DNA of 64,000 nucleotides from Paraspadella gotoi (GCA_051294375.1 CM119266.1:6279431-6343430); one strand, 5' to 3'. Shown: positions 13,001-31,312, counted from the first letter of the stretch. Made by a program: numbers and translations. The notes: generated by a model from the letters alone, not told the origin.

Positions 13001-15352
13001 GATTATCACTCGTAGTAGTCCTGACATCGACCTCCTTCTTAGACGGCAGAATCGTGCTGAGACTAGGAAAGTCCGACTGAAATAAAGAAGTCAAAAGAGT
13101 TGAAATTTGACGTAAAGATGGTCTCGGTCAGGCGATTTTAATAGCTTTTTTTTCGCGGAGTATAATTCATCTTGGCAAGTGCACAGTGAAAAAAGAAACT
13201 GTAGGCGGTAAGCCACAATAATGTACAACCTTACCATAGAATTGACGGATTTGATTTGGTTCACCAACTCATGCTTTTATCAAGAATAACCTACCCTTAA
13301 CCTCTCACCCTTTTTTTATCGACTCAGTGTAGGACATAAACTTTCGTTGTAGTTCGTCGCTCTTAACTTCCTTTTGTAAAAGTGTTTAAAAATATAAACA
13401 ATAAATATCTGTTTATAAACATTACTGTTTCCTTTAATTCTATTGATATATTTTAATTATGTTTTCCTTTCATAAAGATTGTGATAATATTAATTAGCCA
13501 TCGTCGGGGTTTAGTATTGGTGTTGGTTTCGTCTAATGTGTATTACTCATATGTCATTCTATATCTATTCTATGTATGTGGCTATTGAATAGGGGGAGCT
13601 TACCTGAGAGATCATTGCCATTCTGATTGTATACCGATGCTTGCTTTTGCTTACCTCCAGTTCTAGTTTACGTTTGTTCCCAAATACTTGCGTTTCAACC
13701 AGAAGGGTGAGCTCATCATCGGACACAATCATTCAACATCACCTCGTAAATCCCCACCTGCTTTTGACTAGAATTAGATTTATTGCTCCAAACGACGCCG
13801 GTCGACGCCTTCCCGATCTGCCCCTGCAGCGCCGGCGCGGATTTCGACGCCGGCAGAGGCTTCGTCGTCGCGATCGTCGTTTTGGTAGTCGTCGTTGTCG
13901 TTTTGGGCCGCGTCCACGGGTGATCGTCCTCGTCGTCGTCGACGAGGGTCCATCCGACGGTCGCCTTAGCGTCTTCGTCCTCTTTCGGCGCCTCCGTCTT
14001 CTTCGGCTGGCGAGTTTCGCCGAGAGAGGGAAAGTCCGACTGAAAAGAAAAGGGAATCGAAATAAATGGGAGATCGATGGAAATGGTATCGCTAAACCGA
14101 AGCCGAACCTCATCGCGACCGAAATTTGAGTTGTTCCAAACTGTGCGAAATGAGGAAAATCCTCCCGAAGATTTCGACGTCTGTTAAAAAAATACGTAGT
14201 AAAATGTCAAATTATAAATATTAAATAATAATAAATATCCAGGGAACTTAACGACAAAACGCAAAGAAAATCACCTCTTTCGTCTTGAAAGGCTTCGAGT
14301 TTTCGGAGAAGACGTAATAGGTCTCATCGTCGTCGCTATTAATTAATTAAACATAATTATTGTTATGTTTAGGTTTATTTTAGAATTAAACTAGGATTAC
14401 TTCGTGCTTTTCGACTTTGCAGTTGCTCCTCCTCCTCCTCCACCTCCTCCTCCTCCACCTCCTCCGCCGGCGCTCGTAGGTTTGGGTTCGTCCAATGAGG
14501 GAAAATTAGATTCGTCGTCAAGAACGAAGGAAGGTTCGGGGACGGGGCTGTTCCTGGCGGGCGTGTTCTCTCCGCTTCCGAAGGCCTCCACGGCGTCCAT
14601 TCTCCCTCCACCGAGGCGCTGCGAGTCCCGATCCTCGCGTCCGCGTCCACGACCGCGTCCCAAAGCCGCAGAGTCGTCGCCACGTCCGCGATGACGTCCG
14701 CGGCCGGACGGTGCCCTCAAAAAAGTGAGAAGAATAATGATTAGTCACCGCAAGGTTGTGAACGGATCCGCAACCCTCTTCCAATCCCCACCTGGGTTGC
14801 GGTGCGAATTCCAAATCGATCTGCAAATCCCGTTTGAGTTTCCCTTTTGTTTTGTAAGCGTCTTTGTGCGCGGAGGCGAGATGCGCCTTCAAGTCAATCT
14901 CGCTCCTGAAGGCGTTGGTAAATTGCGCCGTGGCGCACTCGCCGTCTTCGCATAGAAAGTGGCTGCTGCGGAAATGATCTGGAAAAAGGAGGTTTAAATG
15001 GGATCGAAATTAAAATATTTTTCATAAATTCTTTACTGCCCATTTATTCATTTGATCCTGCTTTTCGGCACTTACCTTCACCCCTGACCTCACTTCCCTT
15101 CCTTCCCCACACCCGGTTCCTTTCTCAGATAAAACCTCACCTTTTAAATCCCGGTAGGACTGATAGTATTGATTGGTGACTCCGTCGTAGTCGCAAAAGT
15201 GACAGAAGAAATGCTGCGTGCGAAGATGTTTGAGGAGTTCGTCGTTGTCGTGGAACCGCTCGTCGCAGAACTCGCAGAGTGGGTGGCCGCGGTGGGAACG
15301 ATCGTCAGGATCGCCCTCTCGCCGGTGGAGAGCTAATTCTTTTCTAAAGTTT

Positions 15353-15383
<31 letters not shown>

Positions 15384-16181
15384 TCAAAGAATTAACCGAA
15401 TCAATATTTTTAAACCGTCGACGCTCCTATAGAAAAATGATCGGCCAATTTAAATTCCCATTTCCAAAGGAATTTACTCAAACCCGCACACGATTTTTTT
15501 TTTAAACGGCCCACAAAATATAGACCAGAGTCACCCACGCTGTTTGAAACGTGTGACAAAATCTGAACCCACGCCCGCCAAAATATCCTCACCGGTCGTA
15601 GACGCGTCGTTCGTGAGAGAAGAGGTGAAGATGGTTGAGGCAGAGTTCGCAGAAGAAGAGGGAATGAGCGCGAGAGTAGTGGGTCTTCAATGAGGCGAAA
15701 GATGTGGAGGGAGGATCGTCGCAGAGATGACACTTGTGCTCCAACAGTTGCTCGAAGCGACGCCTGCAGAATGAGTGGGAAGGATGAAGGATCGAGGATC
15801 AACATATGAAACAATTCGATCGTCTGATGGTCGAACCTGATGGTCCTGTCTTCGAACTTGATGCCGGGATAATGATTGTGGACGAGCAGCTTGTCGTTGG
15901 AGTCGACGTGCGAGAGGAAAGGCTTGCTGTCCCATGAGAATATCATTTCCGGAAGTTCGGTTCTGAGAAAATAATTATAATTACGAGTGGTGTTTGAGAT
16001 CATTAACATTTTAACGTTAATAAGAAACCATGAGAAACCTGCAGATGGAGCAGTAGTTCTGCTTGCACAGAACCCGCATCCGGGTTGCGCAGGTGTGACA
16101 GATGCTGTGGTCGCAGGCGCCAAAGGCGAAGATGGAGATGGGATCCCGGCACAAGTCGCAGATCACGTTGGCGCACGCCAT
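1056..16181 (-). CDS. ZNF598: ZNF598/Hel2-type E3 ubiquitin ligase, 16 exons
   Basis: ZNF598 senses collided ribosomes and ubiquitinates small-subunit proteins (family knowledge). Exons: 16181-16039, 15962-15837, 15763-15593, 15343-15141, 14978-14792, 14715-14401, 14335-14275, 14180-14109, 14039-13758, 13076-12966, 12881-12810, 12647-12468, 3595-2125, 1776-1572, 1486-1354, 1184-1056. Phases agree throughout, giving 1286 aa, longer than the roughly 900-residue human protein. The N-terminal RING has CDLC...CDHSICHTC...CSIC. C2H2-type fingers follow, including [20 protein letters not shown] and HFFCHFCD. A 14-residue poly-Gly tract lies in exon 6 and a Lys/Ser repeat in exon 13. The C-terminal YAEPPDF...[11 protein letters not shown] block is the family's conserved tail. 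Six exons carry an FPSL-like motif. Intron 12 hosts a TRIM-NHL gene on the other strand. Confidence 0.93.
3125..3400 (-). repeat. coding 24-bp minisatellite (Lys/Ser repeat) in ZNF598 exon 13
   Basis: About ten degenerate 24-bp units encode the octapeptide [14 protein letters not shown] and its variants. Drift increases towards the C-terminal side, where [11 protein letters not shown]-type units merge into an irregular Lys/Ser/Asp-rich stretch. The tract is predicted to be disordered and highly charged, and copy number is likely polymorphic. Confidence 0.85.
4707..4844 (+). promoter_or_regulatory. cluster of four CCAAT-type (ATTGG) boxes
   Basis: ATTGG occurs at 4707, 4760, 4810 and 4840, all in the same orientation, spaced 53, 50 and 30 bases apart in a locally GC-rich block. 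NF-Y sites are commonly spaced this way in metazoan promoters. The cluster lies 2.2 kb upstream of the TRIM-NHL start codon inside the ZNF598 intron, so it may be that gene's promoter or an untranslated first-exon region; this is inference. Confidence 0.35.
5108..5117. other. 10-N assembly gap in a GA repeat
   Basis: Ten Ns sit within a short GA-rich run. No gene model crosses this gap except the ZNF598 intron. Confidence 0.98.
7013..11901 (+). CDS. TRIM2/TRIM3-like RING, B-box, filamin, NHL protein, 20 exons
   Basis: Exons: 7013-7254, 7423-7562, 7739-7942, 8011-8148, 8217-8354, 8421-8531, 8611-8957, 9030-9117, 9154-9556, 9728-9915, 9982-10178, 10240-10389, 10458-10560, 10636-10725, 10804-10914, 11012-11171, 11255-11402, 11478-11546, 11625-11687, 11758-11901; all phases agree, giving 1077 aa. 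The RING begins at C58 (CGIC...CLHTFCERC...CPTC). Two B-boxes lie at about 137-240, a coiled coil at about 241-400, and a filamin repeat at about 450-545 ([12 protein letters not shown]...SPFKVRA). NHL blades start at about 605 and the last reads [20 protein letters not shown]. This is TRIM class VII architecture: a RING E3 ligase with an RNA- or protein-binding propeller. About 135 Ser/Arg/Pro-rich residues interrupt the propeller, and three introns use GC donors. It lies wholly inside a ZNF598 intron. Confidence 0.92.
8355..8420 (+). other. GC-AG intron 5 of the TRIM-NHL gene
   Basis: The donor is CAG|gcaatt and the acceptor ttacag. Reading through meets stop codons. The nearby GT at 8376 would put the next exon into a frame that stops, so the GC donor is required by phase. 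Confidence 0.75.
10390..10457 (+). other. GC-AG intron 12 of the TRIM-NHL gene
   Basis: AAG|gcaagt is a strong non-canonical donor consensus; the acceptor is ttttag. It joins two NHL blade segments (NHCVK and VYSEDGEF) in phase 0, as expected from the family alignment. Confidence 0.85.
11403..11477 (+). other. GC-AG intron 17 of the TRIM-NHL gene
   Basis: GTGCAG|gcgagg joins ...LTDSVQ to IFSKTGNYL in phase 0. No suitable GT donor lies nearby. The joined protein matches the penultimate NHL blade. Confidence 0.8.
11898..12400 (+). other. 3' region of the TRIM-NHL gene
   Basis: The TAA stop at 11899-11901 lies inside an AATAAA hexamer (11898-11903). A second AATAAA is at 12361-12366. The second is the more usual distance for a poly(A) signal. 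The rest of this stretch is AT-rich with no gene. Confidence 0.4.
13595..13711 (-). other. possible alternative micro-exons in ZNF598 intron 9
   Basis: Two short segments have good splice sites on the - strand: 13711-13655 (57 bases, ending GGAG|gtaagc) and a 19-base segment ending CTCTCAG|gtaagc near 13600. The 57-base piece preserves frame and would add [19 protein letters not shown]. The 19-base piece would break it. The main model skips both. Confidence 0.25.
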
Positions 16182-16665
16182 TTTTTTTTAGTTTTTACTT
16201 CTTAAATTCTTTTAAAAAAGAAATTAGTAAATTCTTACACACTTCGCTTTGTCTTTAATTTATCGACTACCTGGTCAAATAAAAACGGGGCAGAATTTCA
16301 AATTTTCAATAAATAAGCTAATACTCCAACTAAAAAAAAAACAGCAACGGGGAAGGTGAAAAAACGGGAGGATTAAAAGATCTGCAGAAAGACAACGGAA
16401 CGAAACAATCCAACATTCAACAATAACTAATTTGATGGTGATCCGTGAGTAGTGAAAATAAATAACGGGTTGTTTTTTTTTGACTATGTATTGTTTAATG
16501 TTAACGACAGCAGAGGTGTGAGTGACAATGGGTGATGACTAATTTGACTTGACTAAGGAAGCACACTTAAGCCATTCGTAAAATCGAGTAAACCAAGTCG
16601 TTCGATGTGCACTAAACGCAGTTCAAGCGAGAAGAGGGGGGCCAGACTGGAGGGCCTCTCTATCT
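16182..16665. other. spacer between MTFP1 and ZNF598
   Basis: About 480 bases separate the MTFP1 stop from the ZNF598 start on the same strand. It must hold the MTFP1 3' UTR and the ZNF598 promoter. I see no further gene. Confidence 0.6.
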
Positions 16666-17306
16666 TCACTTCCCGCACGGGGCCTCAGGATAGGCCTGTC
16701 GAATGGATTTGTCCATGACGAAGTGAACTCCGTTATCGATGGGGTGAATGATGAGGGGGATCATCCCGAGACCGATGAAGGTCGTTATCCATTTTCGAGT
16801 CGTGAGGGGAACTTTGGGAATCATCTCAAGGGAGGAAAGAGAAGAAATTTTTTTACTAATTATAATAAAAAGATAAATTTAATTAACTAAAATCATCATG
16901 GAAACCTTCTCCATGGCGTAGAGAGATCCGGCGCAGACTCGATTGATGGTAAATCCGGGGACGATGACGGAGGCGAAGGCCTGCCAAACCAAAGAGTCGA
17001 CGAACCCGATCCCCACCGCCGTTCGTCGATCGTTCTGAGTCTTGTAGTTCTTGCGGTTGGCCTTCACCGCTTAATTAAATTATAAATAAATCATTATTAA
17101 TTTATTATTATCTACGTATTAATTCACCCCTCTGAAGAATCAAAACCTTTGTCCGTGGCGTCGGCGAGAACGTAGGCGCTGGCGACGACGTAGGTGCTGT
17201 GGACGAAGAGTTTGGGGGTGAGCGCGCGGAAGGCCTCCCCGACCTCGTTGGCGTAGCCGCAGTATCGAACGAGAGTGTCGCGGAAAATATCAACTTCTTC
17301 ACTCAT
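16666..17306 (-). CDS. MTFP1: mitochondrial fission process 1 (MTP18), 3 exons
   Basis: MTFP1 is a mitochondrial inner-membrane protein that promotes fission (family knowledge). Exons 17306-17147, 17069-16906 and 16824-16666 join in phases 1 and 0 to give 160 aa, close to the human length. Diagnostic segments are RDTLVRYCGYANEVGEAFR at the N-terminus, SYVLAD-like ASAYVLADATDKG, WQAFASVIVPGFTINRVCAG in the middle and GMIPLIIHPIDNGVHFVMD near the end. The hydrophobic stretches match the expected membrane segments. The ATG gives MSEEVDIFRDT, like the family start. It lies 414 bases downstream of PLAA on the same strand. Confidence 0.95.
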
Positions 17307-17719
17307 CTTGAAAGTCAGTTTAAGGTCGGTTGAAGAAAGCGACGGGGCGATCGGCCAACAGTTTACGAGATTTACATACTGAATAAATTCAAATCACATT
17401 TAAGTTTTAGAACGGTTTTTTCGTAAGTAAAAAAAAAAGAAGATAAATTTCAAAAAGCCATAGATCACAGCTAAAATTTCAAAAAGCACGAATGAAAATA
17501 AAAAGTTTTTTTTAAAATTCAACGGATCACACGCTTAAGACAGTCTTTTTTTTTTTAGGTATAGATAAAAACTTTGATGAGGCCAATTTTATTTCTTCGG
17601 GTCCGCCTATTTTATTTCCACCACATTTCGAACAAAGACTGTAGCGAGGGAAACCAATAAGATTCCAAACAATGCATAAATGATATAAATTAGCTCCAAA
17701 ATAAAATTGTTTCAGCGTT
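17307..17719. other. spacer between PLAA and MTFP1
   Basis: This is an AT-rich 413-base spacer. On the - strand there are AATAAA signals (TTTATT on +) near 17588 and 17609 that could end PLAA. No gene is seen. Confidence 0.5.
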
Positions 17720-20206
17720 TTATTTTCGTATCGAGCTCGACAAAGACTCTAAAAATCTTGCGGCCTCCTTTGCCTTGGCCGGAAGCGCCTCCGGCGTTTG
17801 ATCGGTGAGGATTCTATCGAGGGTCGACGGAAGTTCGCATCCTCCGAAAAACGAGGTGGCGTGACCGGCGACGCGAGCGCCGCCCGCCGACTCCGGATGC
17901 ATCAACGTTCCCAGCGCGCAGACGCATCGAAAGATGGCCTCGCCGTCGGAGGCGCGAAGGAGTAAGAGGTCCGTACAAGTGACGATCTGACCCACGCGCT
18001 CTTCCAAATCCGACGCCAACGCCTCAGCGCGGCGAGTCAAGGCCACGGCGTAGTTGAGCAGCACCGTGCCCAGAGCCACGTAGGCGCCTTTGTTTTGACA
18101 GGTGGCGATGAGCGTCATCGCGTTGGAAACGAACTGAGTCTCTTGGGCGAGCATTAGAGCGACGCCTTCGGGTTGAGAGAAGGCGTTGGCGAGGCAACGC
18201 AACGCCAGCATCTTGTTGGTGTCTGGTTGCGTCTCGTGCATCAACGCGTAGAGGAGTTGGATGAATCTGGGACCCTTGGCGGCGCCGAAGAGGATGCGAT
18301 TGACGGAAGGACGGCGGATGATGAGGCGGAGGATGTCGACGGCGGGAAAGGCGGACTCTTTGGGCCAATGGATGATTACGTTGGGCAAGATCTCCATCTG
18401 CTCCGACGAGGGGACGTCGTCGAGTTCGCCGCGGGCGAGATCCTCGAGAGCGGAGAGTCCAGTCTCGTCGAGTTTGTGAGGATGATCCGCCTCTAAGGCT
18501 GAGTTGAACTCGCGGAGCTTCTTGACGATCCCCTCGGGTTTCGCTTGATCGAATAGGACGAATTCGGAACAAGGGAAGTACGGGTTCGATTCTTGAGAGG
18601 ATCCGTGGAAGGATTCGCCCGAAGTTGAAGCTCGTGCATTCGCCGTCGACGCTGCATCCGCCGCAGCCACTGCTCCGCCGCCGCCAGGAACGTATCGCCC
18701 GGCGCCGGTAAAAGGGTCCGCCTCTCCGGAAGCGGAAGTCCCAGGTTTGACCGCTCCATCGGGCACGTAGCGGGAACCGCCTGTGAAGGGATCCGAGACG
18801 GGCGCGCCGTAGCCAGCGCCGAGTTTTTCCCCTTTAGTGTTGGCGATGATGAAGTTGGCGACTTGATCGAGAAACATCGGACTTAACTCGTGCTTCTCCA
18901 ACCAATTGTGGGCGGCGAGCCAAGGATCTTCGGCCACGTCGTAGGGCAGCTTGAGGGAAGGCTGCCCGTCAAGTTCGACGGTGAAGACGTAATCGTATTC
19001 TTTTCCTTCGTAAAATACTTTGTTCGAAGAGGAAGAGGAGTCTGCTCCGGAGACCATGTCGCCGACTTTGTCCCATTCCGACGTCGCCACGTTCCACTGA
19101 TAAACCTCGACGTTGTTTCCCACGCGAATCAACTTGGTCTGCCCTTCTCTCCGTCCCGGCGTCGCCAAGTCTTCCTTCCCCGGCAACTCGGCGATGTTGA
19201 CCCCGTTCTCTGCTCCGCTTTGCTGCTGCTGCGGGACGACGGAGGAGGCAACCTGCTGGCGGAACGCCTCCAGTTCGGCCTCCGCAGCGCATCGCTCCGG
19301 TGTCGAAGTGAAGACTCGAACGACGCCGTCCGAGGAGCCGACGACGATGTCGCCGTTGGGCAAAGCGCAGCAAGACCAGATGCTGATGGCCGGCAGGCGA
19401 ATCACCTGGCGACAGGCGCCATCTTCGGTCGCCCAGATCCGAAGGGTCCGATCTTCGCCGCTGGTGATGAAGGAGGCGAGATTGGGGAGGGCGCAGACTG
19501 AGTAGACGAAGGCCTCGTGACCCGAATAAATCTGGACGCAGTCGCCGCCAAGACTCCAACGCCGAATCGTCGCGTCGTTGCCTGCGGAGAGGAATTCCTC
19601 GCCGTCGAGCGCGGCCAGGGCGCGAACGCAGTCCGAGTGACCCTCGAAGGTGCGAACGCGCTTCCCCGCCGTCCACATCTTGATCGTCTTGTCCGCGGAG
19701 CCAGTGAGCATGGATCCTCCGGGAAGGATGACGACGGCCCACACGGCCGATTCGTGTTCCGACAGAGTCATCACACATTTCTGCTGCAGCCAAACTTTAG
19801 CCGTCGTGTCCCATGATCCGCTCAAGAGAGTCCCGAATTTCCCGGCGAAGAGGGCGCTGACGGTATTGGTGTGGCCTTCAAGCTTTAAGACGGGCTCCAC
19901 GACGCCGGGGACGAAGGCGAGGATGAATCGGTCGTTGCTTCCCGTGTAGACGAGACCCTTGGGATATTTGTCGTCGGGGAGCGTGACACAGACGCAGACC
20001 ACGTAGTTGTCGTGACCCTTGAAGGTTTCCATGGAGAACTCGTCCGGTTTGTCGGGATTCGGTCGCCATAATCGACCAGTTTTGTCTCGAGACACGGACA
20101 CGAAGCTTCCGTCCGCGTCGAAGGTCGCGGCGACGGCTCTGACGTCGGCGGTGTGGCCCCCGCAGGTCGCGCGCAGCTTAAAGACGGGACCTTCGCCAGA
20201 CGCCAT
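17720..20206 (-). CDS. PLAA: phospholipase A2-activating protein (Doa1/Ufd3), single exon
   Basis: PLAA binds ubiquitin and p97/VCP and acts in ubiquitin-dependent sorting and degradation (family knowledge). One uninterrupted frame of 828 aa starts at MASGEGPVF; the in-frame codon further upstream is TTG, so I use the ATG. Seven WD40 blades fill about residues 10-300, with KFGTLLSGSWDTTAKVWL near-identical to the family. The PFU ubiquitin-binding domain lies at about 345-455 (REGQTKLIR, YEGKEYDYVF, DPWLAAHNWL, MFLDQVANFI). Two DPFTG..RYVP linker motifs follow, then the PUL armadillo domain to the end (FPAVDILRLIIRRPSVN, MLALRCLANAF). No intron is present, although its neighbours have 3 to 46 exons. 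Confidence 0.96.
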   Translation of the reverse strand: MASGEGPVFKLRATCGGHTADVRAVAATFDADGSFVSVSRDKTGRLWRPNPDKPDEFSMETFKGHDNYVVCVCVTLPDDKYPKGLVYTGSNDRFILAFVPGVVEPVLKLEGHTNTVSALFAGKFGTLLSGSWDTTAKVWLQQKCVMTLSEHESAVWAVVILPGGSMLTGSADKTIKMWTAGKRVRTFEGHSDCVRALAALDGEEFLSAGNDATIRRWSLGGDCVQIYSGHEAFVYSVCALPNLASFITSGEDRTLRIWATEDGACRQVIRLPAISIWSCCALPNGDIVVGSSDGVVRVFTSTPERCAAEAELEAFRQQVASSVVPQQQQSGAENGVNIAELPGKEDLATPGRREGQTKLIRVGNNVEVYQWNVATSEWDKVGDMVSGADSSSSSNKVFYEGKEYDYVFTVELDGQPSLKLPYDVAEDPWLAAHNWLEKHELSPMFLDQVANFIIANTKGEKLGAGYGAPVSDPFTGGSRYVPDGAVKPGTSASGEADPFTGAGRYVPGGGGAVAAADAASTANARASTSGESFHGSSQESNPYFPCSEFVLFDQAKPEGIVKKLREFNSALEADHPHKLDETGLSALEDLARGELDDVPSSEQMEILPNVIIHWPKESAFPAVDILRLIIRRPSVNRILFGAAKGPRFIQLLYALMHETQPDTNKMLALRCLANAFSQPEGVALMLAQETQFVSNAMTLIATCQNKGAYVALGTVLLNYAVALTRRAEALASDLEERVGQIVTCTDLLLLRASDGEAIFRCVCALGTLMHPESAGGARVAGHATSFFGGCELPSTLDRILTDQTPEALPAKAKEAARFLESLSSSIRK

Positions 20207-21686
20207 CCCTTTATAGTCCGGATGCGACAATTGTCAAATTGTTAATCTAAATTTCCAACGAAATAAGAGTGCGGTTTAGACTAATGATCACTTAACAAAA
20301 TTTAGCGACTCAATGGCCAACACAACATTTACGTAAGACAATCAGAATGCAGGGAAACTTTTCGATCGGCCAAGAAGTTTTACACAATTTCGCAATAAGA
20401 AGCAAGATTTTATTCTAAAATTTACCAGTTATTCTTATAGTAAATGTAGCAAAACGTTGTTACAATGAAATAAAACGTTCATTAAAGGATATTTTCGAGA
20501 AATGACCGTCAAAACGTGAGCAAAACGCGAACGTGTAACCGGAGAGGCACTCCCAGGGCGCCGTCATATTTGAGTCAGCGACACGAAAAAGAAAAGATCA
20601 ACGACGGAAGAAAAAAGAAAAGAAAAAAAAAGACAAATGAACATCGAAATTCGGGACGAGAATTTCTCAGACACGAAGAAGGTTCCTTCTCAATATCAAT
20701 AATATGCGTCTCAAGAAACACGCGATTTACTTTCGTTGAAATTCCGTGTTTCGTCAAAGCTCTAGATCTCGAGAATGTTTGGCGCGGATGTCATGGTTTC
20801 CCCATCCGATGAGCGTCGATTTTAGATCGATTGGCTAAAATCAATTGCATTATACTTCCAAACTGCTTCGATTACAATTTTCTGCGAATAAATAATGAAC
20901 AATGAGCCACTTTCGCAAGCTTGGATAATCAAAATGAAATTCAAACATATCAAAAACTATTGAAGGGATAGCGGGAATAATTATGGCCGATACTTCGAGT
21001 GACAGGTTTGACTTTTTTAAAATACTTTTTAAACGAAATATTAGGTAGTATAATTATTTGATATCCAATAAAATGTATTAATGTTTGTCAGCTGATAGTT
21101 TCTTCCATGTATAGTTGCCGTAGGTTAGTTTTTTCTTAACGGTTTAGTGCCTAGATGATTTTCATCGTCATGTTTTTGTTCCTTTAATTAAAGAAACTTA
21201 TTAAGTTAGATTCGCAAATTCATCATCTTTTTTTAAACTTTTTTTAATTCTTCACATTTTCTCCGCGCGTGTTCTTCTCACACAATATCGTCCATCGACA
21301 ACAACAAAAACAACGACAATACGTCAAAAAGATTTGATGACTTTGGATCTCAGAATTATTTTTATCTTGTCTTCTGAATAGTTTTTTTTTCAATGTGATA
21401 GATATAGAAAAAGGACGAACTTGTCAAAACATTTCGAAAAATGTCACGGTAAGTGCTCACGATCGTCACCCGTTGATAAGTCACGTCAATTTTTCATTTC
21501 TGATTTAAATCTCTTTTTTGTAAAGATATTTTTTCACTTTTTTAAAAAAAAGTTTCATTCGAATTTCACACTCACGTTTACCAAAAAAACAACAAAATGC
21601 AACAAAGCTGCTTCGTTTGAAACTTAATTTTTCACTGATAGGGGAAAATAGTCCCTCTCTCTCTCTCTCTCACTCACTCTCTCATC

Positions 21687-21877
21687 ATGGACCTAGACGA
21701 CGACCCGTTATCGTGTTTGTCTCGCTTCGCTCGGTCGAACCCGACGACGCCGGCCACGGCGCCGGAGCGGACGTCGGCGCCGGATTCGGCGCCGCAAACT
21801 CGGCGTCTCTTCCGGCGCCTCTCGTCGACGGCCTCGTTGGCGCGGAGAGTCTCCTCGTTCGCGTCGAATCAATTGAG
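21687..21877 (+). CDS. candidate alternative first exon or orphan coding exon
   Basis: A GC-rich block with a good start context (CATCATGG) encodes MDLDDDPLSCLSRFARS and then an Arg/Ser/Pro-rich stretch. It ends at AG|gtcctc in phase 2, the same phase as the accepted androglobin exon 1, so it could splice to the androglobin exon at 22867. Without splicing it runs into the adjacent mobile element and stops. The donor is weak and no family is recognised. Confidence 0.3.
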
Positions 21878-21883
21878 GTCCTC

Positions 21884-22175
21884 GTTTGGGCCTTATTTTC
21901 CAAAAGCGCCCAATTTCTGCTCATGTTTAGAATTAAGTTTATTTTAATATTAAAAAATAGGTTATGGGTTATGGTTAAAGATTAGTCAAATAATTAGTTA
22001 GGGATTGAGGTTTACGGTTAGAGTATTAGGATTGGTGATTAGATCTAGAAGGATTAGGTTTGAGGATTAGGGTTAGGTTAGTTTAAAAATTTAGTAAAAG
22101 CGTTGGGATATATAAAAGGATAAAAATAAAATTTGGTGATTAAGAAACAGAAATGGGGCGCTTTCAGAAAATTGG
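21884..22175. mobile_element. inverted-repeat element with telomere-like core, copy 1
   Basis: The left end reads TTTTCCAAAAGCGCCC and the right end is its near-complement, GGGGCGCTTTCAGAAAA. The core is a degenerate TTAGGG-like array (ttagggattgagg, attagggttaggtta). No coding capacity is seen. The same ends and core, in the opposite orientation, recur at 48723-49155. It behaves like a non-autonomous DNA transposon (MITE or foldback). Confidence 0.6.
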
Positions 22176-22551
22176 AAGGTTGAGATCGAGTTGGGACGAG
22201 ATAGCTTCTGTGAAAGGGATAAAAGGAAACATGATTCAAAATAAAAAAATATCTTCATTTTATATTATTATTTTAAATAAAAAAATATAATAATAATATA
22301 ATATAATATAATATATTTCAAGTATCAGTTTTCTCTAACGAAAAGGATTTGGTAGTGTGAATTCGATCGGCCGAGTTTTACTTTGCATTTTCTTTTTTGC
22401 TTTTTCTTTCGGGAAAAACTTTACGGTTTCCATGGAAACTTCTCAATCACTGCTTCGGATATTCAATTCAACAGTGAAAAAAAAGTCTTCGTTTTCCGTT
22501 TCAATATATATAAAATAATTAAATATGAATGGATGTTAAAATTGTTTGACC

Positions 22552-26149
<3,598 letters not shown>

Positions 26150-26216
26150 GTGAGTCTGTGAATTTGTTTGAATGATTGATTGATCGAATTATTTGATCGA
26201 AAGACTCTCACTCCAG

Positions 26217-30720
<4,504 letters not shown>

Positions 30721-31312
30721 GTAAGAATTTGGCATATGGATGTTTTTTTGAAACTATATTATGTTAAGACAAGACGACTTGGTATAAAGCTGACTGAAAT
30801 CAACAAGTAGGAAAAAGGAGAAAATTCCTCAGAAAAAACCTATTCATCTCTTCAAATTCACAAGACATCAAAATTTAATTTATTGAACAAAGCTAAAAGA
30901 AATTTAAAAACAAATTTCTAATTTGATCCAAGTTATTCCTGAAATTACGATCAAATTATCGAAAAAAAAACAACAAAAAAGCGCTTTTGAAATTTAGCCA
31001 TTTCAGTCGTCAGATGTCCGTTCTAATTGCTCGATTTGTAATCAATTTGTACAATTGTGCGCGTAAATAAGCGAAAGAACTAAAGTACCAACGATAAGTA
31101 ATAGAATAGCAAATCGGTTTTTAAAAATTTAAAACATGAAAGACATTCAACCCTCAGTCGAATATTTACTGTGATAAAGATAGAACCATGTAACAATTGG
31201 GTGGGCTAACGGGGGAGGTTGGAGGAGGGGCCAGCGACGTAATTGAGGGTAAAGGGAATCGGGCGCTGGATGGGTACTTAAAGGGGGACACAAGTTAACG
31301 GTCGGACGAAAC

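Larger units (their letters stand above)
20207..22551. other. divergent spacer between PLAA and androglobin
   Basis: The two genes diverge here. Most of it is AT-rich with no convincing coding signal. The exceptions are the GC-rich candidate exon at 21687-21877 and the inverted-repeat element at about 21884-22175. Promoters for both genes should lie here, but I cannot place them. Confidence 0.5.

Noticed and set aside
13739-14129. Arg-rich open frames on both strands
   Set aside because: They are shadow frames of ZNF598 exon 9, which is the frame joined in phase to its neighbours.
18890-19501. 203-codon + strand open frame, and a 274-codon alternative - frame at 18969-19793
   Set aside because: Both are shadows of the PLAA coding frame, which has WD40 and PFU motifs throughout.
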